Translations under genes and position numbers: made by a program
From: Parasulfuritortus sp036391875
Lineage (GTDB): Bacteria > Pseudomonadota > Gammaproteobacteria > Burkholderiales > Thiobacillaceae
Direction: 5' to 3'
Assembly (NCBI GenBank): GCA_036391875.1
Contig: DASVZA010000034.1
Span: 15,317 to 79,316 of the forward strand
Length of the DNA stretch: 64,000 bases
Shown: positions 58,940 to 64,000 of the stretch, in pieces
Layout of the letters: each line of letters opens with the position of its first letter
Position numbering within the stretch: the stretch's first letter is position 1
The notes under the pieces: generated by a model
Database searches by the model: none
What the model was told of the DNA's origin: nothing
Seen by the model: the letters and a program-made list of their open reading frames with translations, nothing else

Positions 58940-59178
58940 GAATGTTACCTGAGATTGACCTCCACGCGGACCATTAGTGCAATCGAAACTTCTTATGCAC
59001 GAATAGACTAGCTAAATCGATCAAACCCATAAGGTTATGAAAGAAAAGAAGAAAGGTGAAGTCCATTGATCCCAAAACCACCGGATTCCTTGAACGCCCG
59101 CACGGTTCACACGACACCAAGACGCCACTTCCTAACCGGACGGTGGGCAACGGAGAGGATACACCCGCCGGAACAGGG
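58940..59178. other. AT-rich intergenic DNA upstream of qmoA
   Basis: The interval between qmoA and the phosphodiesterase gene is AT-rich at about 58980-59065 and probably contains the qmo promoter, but I cannot pick a convincing -35/-10 pair. Nothing else is recognised. Confidence 0.45.
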
Positions 59179-59736
59179 TTACATGTGGACGCTGGCTGGC
59201 CGGACGTTGCAGGCTTCACCCGGCTCGGTCGGCACGTCGTAGATGTCGAAGGTCAGGGTTTCCAGGTCGGCCAGGATGTAGGTCGGACTCTTGCCGACGC
59301 CGCCCACGGTACCCGGATTCACCAGCCATGTGGTGCCGCCCTTGACGTTCTGCACCGGCTGGGCACTGACCCGATGGTCGTGGCCGCAGCAGACGATGTC
59401 GTAGTCGCCGGTCAGGGCCATACCCTGGGCGTAGTGCGGGTAATGAACCATGAAGATGGTCCGGCCGCCCAGGTGCACCACGGCGTCCTGGCCGTGGTAG
59501 CGCACCGGGCTGTCCGGCTCGTGCGCCAGCACGTGCATGGCGTGCATGTCGCCCATGTTGTTGCCGTGGATTGCGTGGACCGGCAGGCCGAACCGCTTCA
59601 GCACCCGCAGGGTGGTCGGCGCGACGATGTCGCCGCAATGCAGCACCGCCTCGACGCCCCGGCTGGCCGCATCCTCGACCGCGTGCTCGAGCAGGCGGCG
59701 GTTGTCGTGGGAGTCGGAAACGATGCAGATTTTCAT
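59179..59736 (-). CDS. YfcE/MJ0936-type metallophosphoesterase
   Basis: The 185-residue protein begins MKICIVSDSHDNRRLLE and shows the five metal-binding motifs of small calcineurin-like phosphodiesterases: SDSHDN, HCGDIV, GNNMGD, HYPHYAQG and GHDHRVS. The NPGTVGGVG end is typical too. The natural substrate is unknown. The gene follows ppa by 5 bases, suggesting a phosphate-related unit. Confidence 0.93.
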   Translation of the reverse strand: MKICIVSDSHDNRRLLEHAVEDAASRGVEAVLHCGDIVAPTTLRVLKRFGLPVHAIHGNNMGDMHAMHVLAHEPDSPVRYHGQDAVVHLGGRTIFMVHYPHYAQGMALTGDYDIVCCGHDHRVSAQPVQNVKGGTTWLVNPGTVGGVGKSPTYILADLETLTFDIYDVPTEPGEACNVRPASVHM

Positions 59737-59741
59737 GGCGA

Positions 59742-60290
59742 TCAGAACATCGGCTTGTCGGCAGCCGTGTTGTAGCGCTCGACCCCGGACAGGATCTCGG
59801 CCTTGGCCTCCTCGGCACCGACCCAGCCCTTGACCTTGACCCACTTGCCGGCTTCGAGATCCTTATAGTGCTCGAAGAAGTGGCTGATCTGGTGCAGGAT
59901 CGACTCCGGCAAGTCGCGCGGCGATTCGATGTCACGGTAGAGATTGGTCAGCTTGTCGACAGGGACGGCCAGCACCTTGGCGTCGACACCAGCCTCATCT
60001 TCCATCTTCAGCATGCCCACCGGCCGGCAGCGTACGACGACGCCGGTCTGCAGCGGCACCGGAGTGATCACCAGCACATCGACCGGATCGCCATCCTCGG
60101 ACAGGGTATGCGGCACGTAACCGTAATTGCAGGGGTAATGCATGGCCGTAGACATGAAACGATCCACGAACATCGCCCCGGTCGCCTTGTCCACTTCGTA
60201 CTTGATAGGCTCGCCATGAGCGGGAATTTCGATGATGACGTTGAAATCGTTGGGTACGTCCCGTCCGGACGTTACGCGATCCAGATTCAT
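59742..60290 (-). CDS. ppa: Inorganic pyrophosphatase
   Basis: The ATG at 60290 follows TGGAGC. The 182-residue protein is a family I pyrophosphatase: EIPAHGEPIKYEVDK, NYGYVPHTLSEDGDPVDVLV with the catalytic Asp residues, and VKGWVGAEEAKAEI. It hydrolyses pyrophosphate, which in APS-dependent sulfur metabolism would help pull reactions forward; that link is inference. Confidence 0.96.
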   Translation of the reverse strand: MNLDRVTSGRDVPNDFNVIIEIPAHGEPIKYEVDKATGAMFVDRFMSTAMHYPCNYGYVPHTLSEDGDPVDVLVITPVPLQTGVVVRCRPVGMLKMEDEAGVDAKVLAVPVDKLTNLYRDIESPRDLPESILHQISHFFEHYKDLEAGKWVKVKGWVGAEEAKAEILSGVERYNTAADKPMF

Positions 60291-60383
60291 GAAAGCTCCA
60301 TTGGCATCGGTTAAGCAAAAACCGGCTTCCGCCCGGCTATACTGGCCAAGCGAGAACACATAAATTGAGAAAGGCGAAACAGG

Positions 60384-60692
60384 GTGAGTATTGTAGCCGA
60401 CGAAGAGATCGTCATACTCGGCGTTACCCGGGCCGGGAAAACATTTCGTCCCAGCGACTGGGCCGAGCGCCTAGCCGGCATCTATTCCAGGTTTGGCCCG
60501 GACAACCGGATGAACTATTCGCCCATGGTGCAGCCCGTGCTACGCGACGGCGTCCGCTGCGTGGTGCTGCGCCGATCGCTGGAGCAAGTCGATCCGGAAA
60601 CCTTCCTGTTCCTGATGCGCTTTGCCCAGGACAACAATCTGGAGATCACCGAAGGCCGGCGGATGCTCCGGCCCGAAGACATCGCCCGCTGA
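60384..60692 (+). CDS. DUF3579 family protein
   Basis: A GTG start at 60384 (AGGG upstream) gives 102 residues. The pattern FRPSDWAERLAGIYSRFG and YSPMVQPVLRDGVRCVVL is typical of DUF3579, a betaproteobacterial family of unknown function, often near acetylglutamate or ribosomal genes. It diverges from ppa. Confidence 0.88.
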   Translation: MSIVADEEIVILGVTRAGKTFRPSDWAERLAGIYSRFGPDNRMNYSPMVQPVLRDGVRCVVLRRSLEQVDPETFLFLMRFAQDNNLEITEGRRMLRPEDIAR

Positions 60693-60715
60693 ATGCAGCG
60701 GGCGTCGTCGATCGA

Positions 60716-60979
60716 TCAGGCCATCGCCTTGATGGCGGCGGACAGACGGCTCTTTTGGCGGGCAGCCTTGTTCTTATGCACGATCCGCTTGTCGGCGATG
60801 CTGTCCATGGTGCTCATGGACACCTGCAAAGCGGCCTGAGCGGCGGTCTTGTCGCCGGCCAGGATGGCCTTGCGCACCTTCTTGACGGCGGTGCGGTATT
60901 CGGAACGCAGGCCGGTGTTGTGCAGGCGCTGTGCATCGTTCTGGCGGGCGCGCTTACGCGCCTGAGCGGTGTTGGCCAT
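60716..60979 (-). CDS. rpsT: 30S ribosomal protein S20
   Basis: The 87-residue basic, helical protein (MANTAQARKRARQND, then KKVRKAILAGDKTAAQAAL and IVHKNKAARQKSRLSAAIK) is S20. The start at 60979 has AGGAG upstream. It has its own promoter and is convergent with DUF3579 and divergent from murJ, as in many beta- and gammaproteobacteria. Confidence 0.97.
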   Translation of the reverse strand: MANTAQARKRARQNDAQRLHNTGLRSEYRTAVKKVRKAILAGDKTAAQAALQVSMSTMDSIADKRIVHKNKAARQKSRLSAAIKAMA

Positions 60980-61021
60980 ATTGGCAACTCCTAAAAATTC
61001 GGTTGATACGGAAAGCCGGGC

Positions 61022-61050
61022 ATAGTACCCATCTCCGCGCCGGAAAGCAA
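61022..61050 (-). promoter_or_regulatory. rpsT promoter
   Basis: On the minus strand TTGCTT (61050-61045) and TACTAT (61027-61022) are exactly 17 bases apart, about 43 bases before the rpsT start. This is among the strongest sigma-70 promoter matches in the window and fits a ribosomal protein gene. Confidence 0.7.
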
Positions 61051-61093
61051 GGCTTGATGCTAACATGCCGGCCAGCCCAACAGTCAGCCCGCC

Positions 61094-62629
61094 ATGAACC
61101 TCCTCCGGACCCTCGCCGCCGTCAGTTCCATGACCCTTCTATCGCGCATCCTCGGCTTCGTCCGGGAGGCGTTGATCGCCACCATCTTCGGCGCGGGCGC
61201 GGCGACCGACGCATTCTTCGTGGCCTTCCGGCTGCCCAACCTGCTGCGTCGCCTGTTTGCGGAGGGCGCCTTTTCCCAGGCCTTCGTCCCGGTCCTGGCG
61301 GAATACCACAACCGGCGCGGCACGGCCGACACCAAGATACTGATCGACCGGGTCGCCACCGTCCTGTTCGTCACCCTGCTCGGGGTCACGGTCCTGGGCA
61401 TCCTCGGCTCACCGCTTATTATATTGGTCTCCGCTCCGGGCTTCGCCGCGGCGCCGGCCAAGTTCGCCCTGACGGTCGAACTGACCCGCATCGTCTTCCC
61501 CTACATCCTGTTCCTGTCGCTGGTCTCGCTCTCGGCCGGCATCCTCAATACCTGGAGCCGGTTCCAGATCCCGGCCTTCACGCCGGTGCTGCTCAACGTC
61601 GCCATGATCCTGGCGGCGACCGTCGCCGCCCCCTGGTTCGATCCGCCGGTACTGGCCCTGGGCTGGGGCGCCTTCCTGGGCGGCATCCTGCAACTGGCCC
61701 TGCAGGTTCCGGCCCTGAAACGGATCGGTCTGCTGCCCGGCTGGGACTGGAACCCACACGACCCGGGTGTACGCCGTATCCTGAAGCTGATGGGCCCGGC
61801 CGCCATCGGTGTCTCGGTGGCCCAGGTATCGCTCCTCATCAACACCATCTTCGCCTCCTTCCTGCCCACCGGCAGCGTGTCCTGGCTGTCCTATGCCGAC
61901 CGGCTGATGGAATTTCCGACCGGCATGCTGGGGGTCGCCCTCGGCACCATCCTGTTGCCATCGCTGGCCAAGCACCATGCCGACAACGACACCGGCGAAT
62001 ACTCCCGGCTGCTCGACTGGGGCCTGCGCATGACCCTGCTGCTGGCCGCGCCCTCGGCCGTGGCGCTCGGCATCCTGGCCATTCCCCTGATCAGCACCCT
62101 GTTCTTCCATGGCCGCTTCACCATGCACGACGTCGAAATGACCCGACTCGCCCTGGTCGCCTATTCGGTCGGCCTGCTCGGCCTGATCCTGATCAAGGTA
62201 CTGGCTCCCGGCTTCTACGCCCGTCAGGACATCAAGACGCCGGTCAAGATCGCCATCACCACCCTGCTTGCCACCCAGGCGATGAACCTGGCCTTCATCG
62301 GCCCCCTCAAGCACGCCGGACTGGCCTTGTCGATCGGCCTCGGCGCCTGCCTCAACGCCGCCATCCTGTTCACCAAGCTGCGCCGCAAGGCCATCTACCA
62401 GCCGCAGCCGGGCTGGTGGCCGTTCCTCGGCAAGCTGGCGATCGCCTTGGCGGCGATGGCCGCCGTGCTCTGGTTCGGCATGCTGGGCGAGGCGCGTTGG
62501 CTCGAGTACCGCACCGGCCAGCGGGTTCTCCATCTGGCCGCCTTGGTGGCCGGCGGCTCGCTCAGCTATTTCACCGTACTCTGGCTGCTGGGCTTCCGGC
62601 TGCGCGACTTCCACCGCCGGGCGGCATAG
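61094..62629 (+). CDS. murJ: Lipid II flippase MurJ
   Basis: The 511-residue protein has about 14 membrane helices and conserved MurJ features: SRILGFVREALIATIFG, FFVAFRLPNLLRRLFAEGAF, FPTGMLGVALGTILLP and VLAPGFYARQDIKTPV. It flips the peptidoglycan precursor lipid II. It is divergent from rpsT and upstream of ribF. Confidence 0.97.
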   Translation: MNLLRTLAAVSSMTLLSRILGFVREALIATIFGAGAATDAFFVAFRLPNLLRRLFAEGAFSQAFVPVLAEYHNRRGTADTKILIDRVATVLFVTLLGVTVLGILGSPLIILVSAPGFAAAPAKFALTVELTRIVFPYILFLSLVSLSAGILNTWSRFQIPAFTPVLLNVAMILAATVAAPWFDPPVLALGWGAFLGGILQLALQVPALKRIGLLPGWDWNPHDPGVRRILKLMGPAAIGVSVAQVSLLINTIFASFLPTGSVSWLSYADRLMEFPTGMLGVALGTILLPSLAKHHADNDTGEYSRLLDWGLRMTLLLAAPSAVALGILAIPLISTLFFHGRFTMHDVEMTRLALVAYSVGLLGLILIKVLAPGFYARQDIKTPVKIAITTLLATQAMNLAFIGPLKHAGLALSIGLGACLNAAILFTKLRRKAIYQPQPGWWPFLGKLAIALAAMAAVLWFGMLGEARWLEYRTGQRVLHLAALVAGGSLSYFTVLWLLGFRLRDFHRRAA

Positions 62630-62700
62630 ACTGACACCCCCTCGACCGCTAAAATCGACTGCTTTTCAAGCAGATATCGCCCATCCCGGCAGGAAACGGA

Positions 62701-63621
62701 ATGCTGATCACCCACGGCTGGCCCCACGCAACCCGACCCAACGCGGTCACCATCGGCAACTTCGACGGTGTCCACCTGGGTCACCAGGCCATGCTCGCCC
62801 GTCTCACCGCACGCGCGACGGCGGTCGGCGGCTTGCCCACCGTGCTGACCTTCGAGCCCCACCCCCGAGAAATCTTCACCCCGCACGATGCCCCCAGCCG
62901 CCTCACCAGCCTGCGCGAGAAACTCGAAATCCTGAAGAACCTGGGCGTGGCCCACGTCCACGTCTGCCGCTTCAACAAGGAATTCGCCGCCCTGAGCCCC
63001 GAGGACTTCGTCCGCCGCATCCTGGTCGATGGCCTCAAGGCGCGCTACGTGCTGGTCGGCGACGACTTCCGCTTCGGCGCCAAGCGCGGCGGCGATTTCG
63101 ACGCCCTGCTCGTCTACGGCGAGAAATACGGCTTCAAGGCCGAGGCCATGCACACGGTGGAGGCGGCCGGCCAGCGCGCCTCCTCGACCGCGGTACGCGA
63201 AGCCCTGGCCGCCGGCGACATGGCCGGCGCCGCGCAACTGCTCGGCCGGCCCTATTCGATCTCCGGCCGGGTGGTCGGCGGCGACCAGCTCGGCCGCAAG
63301 ATCGGCTACCCGACCGCCAACATCCAGCTCAAGCACAACCGGCCGCCGCTCAGGGGCGTTTTCGCCGTGCGCGTCCAAGGCCTGGATAAGCCGGACTGGC
63401 CCGGCGTGGCCAATCTCGGCACCCGGCCCTCGGTGCATCCCAACGGCAACCCGACCCTGGAAGTCCATCTGTTCGGCCTCGACCGGCAGATCTACGGCCA
63501 GCATCTGCGGGTGGAATTCCTGCACAAGCTGCGGGACGAGGCGAAGTTCGCGAACTTCGAGGCGCTGGTGGCGCAGATCGGGAAGGATGCCGAACAGGCA
63601 CGGGAGTTGTTGAATGTTTGA
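62701..63621 (+). CDS. ribF: Bifunctional riboflavin kinase/FMN adenylyltransferase
   Basis: The 306-residue enzyme has the N-terminal nucleotidyltransferase (GNFDGVHLGHQAML from residue 19; VGDDFRFGAKRGGD) and the C-terminal riboflavin kinase domain (GRKIGYPTANIQLKH, GVANLGTRPSV, EVHLFGLDRQIYG). It makes FMN and FAD. It starts 71 bases after murJ. Confidence 0.97.
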   Translation: MLITHGWPHATRPNAVTIGNFDGVHLGHQAMLARLTARATAVGGLPTVLTFEPHPREIFTPHDAPSRLTSLREKLEILKNLGVAHVHVCRFNKEFAALSPEDFVRRILVDGLKARYVLVGDDFRFGAKRGGDFDALLVYGEKYGFKAEAMHTVEAAGQRASSTAVREALAAGDMAGAAQLLGRPYSISGRVVGGDQLGRKIGYPTANIQLKHNRPPLRGVFAVRVQGLDKPDWPGVANLGTRPSVHPNGNPTLEVHLFGLDRQIYGQHLRVEFLHKLRDEAKFANFEALVAQIGKDAEQARELLNV

Positions 63622-64000
63622 TGTGGCCTTGAGTCCGGAGGGGCGGTTTCTGCTAGCCGGCTTTGGCCGGGAATGGCCCGGCGGCCAGTTACTTTCTTTG
63701 CTCGTGCAAAGAAAGCTAACCAAAGAAAGCACGCCCCGCTTCGCCGCCCTTCGGGTCCCCAATTTTTCCGCCAGCGTTCGGGCGGCTGCGCAACTCGGCC
63801 TGCGGCCGCAAACAGTGCTCGCCGACAACCCCCGAACACTGGCGAAAAAATTGGCGGCTCAGAAGGGGGAGAAAAAACAAACCCTCTGCCATGCAATCCG
63901 ACTACGACTTCGCAACCCATTGCATCACCAACGGTTTTCCCCTCCCCTTCAGCCGGAGCCGAGATTTCGGGGCGAAGCCGGGGGTCGTCGGCGAGCACTG
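63622..64000. repeat. Non-coding inverted-repeat element at window end
   Basis: The last 379 bases carry no convincing gene. They contain GCCGGG/CCCGGC (63666-63682), a perfect 10-base hairpin CTTTCTTTGC-TCGT-GCAAAGAAAG (63692-63715), and a 22-base inverted repeat with one mismatch between 63813-63834 and 63979-64000. Sequence of the kind TTACTTTCTTTGC...GAAAGCACGCCCCGC is familiar as a dispersed intergenic repeat in beta- and gammaproteobacterial genomes. A 168-codon minus-strand frame across it (63492-63998) looks like chance translation. Confidence 0.6.

Noticed and set aside
58974..59219. 81-codon minus-strand frame upstream of qmoA
   Set aside because: It lies across AT-rich regulatory DNA, has no ribosome binding site and overlaps the phosphodiesterase gene end.
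63666..63682. Terminator for ribF
   Set aside because: The stem is good but no U run follows it, so I treat it as part of the repeat element.
63492..63998. 168-codon minus-strand frame at the window end
   Set aside because: It overlaps ribF antisense and runs through the inverted-repeat element; this looks like chance translation of the repeat.

Overview
The window comes from a GC-rich genome, almost certainly a betaproteobacterial sulfur oxidiser close to Thiobacillus and its relatives (Hydrogenophilales). This rests on inference from a qmoA-qmoB-hdrC-hdrB locus at 53779-58862, typical betaproteobacterial families (DUF3579, DUF1631, PP0621) and the gene pairs xseB-ispA-dxs, pilS-pilR and rpsT/murJ. 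No rRNA, tRNA, CRISPR array, insertion sequence or prophage is visible.

Region by region. Positions 1-5681 hold the start of an unrecognised protein, a YqhA-type membrane protein, two exported thioredoxins, a TolC/HlyD-type pair with no inner-membrane transporter, and a divergent Y-family polymerase. Positions 5692-9693 hold a ferritin-like protein, a YecD-type hydrolase coupled to a small degenerate P-loop protein, a YjdF-type membrane protein and mutY. Positions 9730-14161 (minus) form a DUF1631, EAL-HDOD, HDOD operon headed by a class I cyclic di-GMP riboswitch at 14275-14364. tex follows at 14758-17070.

Positions 17077-34755 (minus) are one dense signalling block of about 18 kb. In transcription order it encodes a receiver, a membrane methyl-accepting protein, CheY, STAS, CheA, a beta-barrel protein, a 4HB-type chemoreceptor, CheW, a short degenerate receptor-like protein, an oxygen-binding di-iron protein (ODP family), CheR, a receiver/degenerate-GGDEF/EAL protein, a CHASE/PAS/GAF histidine kinase, an Rcp1-type receiver, a receiver-PAS-kinase and a NarL-type regulator. 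No CheB, CheD or CheZ is present. CheA carries two MshEN-like motifs, so cyclic di-GMP may enter the pathway at the kinase.

Positions 35003-41832 (minus) are the glycine cleavage operon under a tandem glycine riboswitch. The order is lipA, gcvT, gcvH, gcvPA, tpx, gcvPB, dgkA and a PilZ protein, so lipoate synthesis and a thiol peroxidase are expressed with the glycine decarboxylase. Positions 41853-43275 hold three small genes. Positions 43466-46427 are xseB-ispA-dxs, the isoprenoid precursor operon. They are followed by folE2, a glutamine amidotransferase, a degenerate GGDEF protein, glucokinase and the convergent pilS-pilR genes.

Positions 53779-58862 (minus) encode QmoA, QmoB, HdrC and HdrB. 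In related organisms this module exchanges electrons between APS reductase and the quinone or thiol pool. Its leader contains mutually exclusive hairpins followed by a U run. The window ends with a phosphodiesterase, pyrophosphatase, DUF3579, rpsT, murJ and ribF, then a non-coding inverted-repeat element that reaches the last base.

The recurring theme is cyclic di-GMP: a sensing riboswitch, two EAL proteins, two degenerate GGDEF domains, a PilZ protein, a DUF1631 protein and the MshEN-like insert in CheA.
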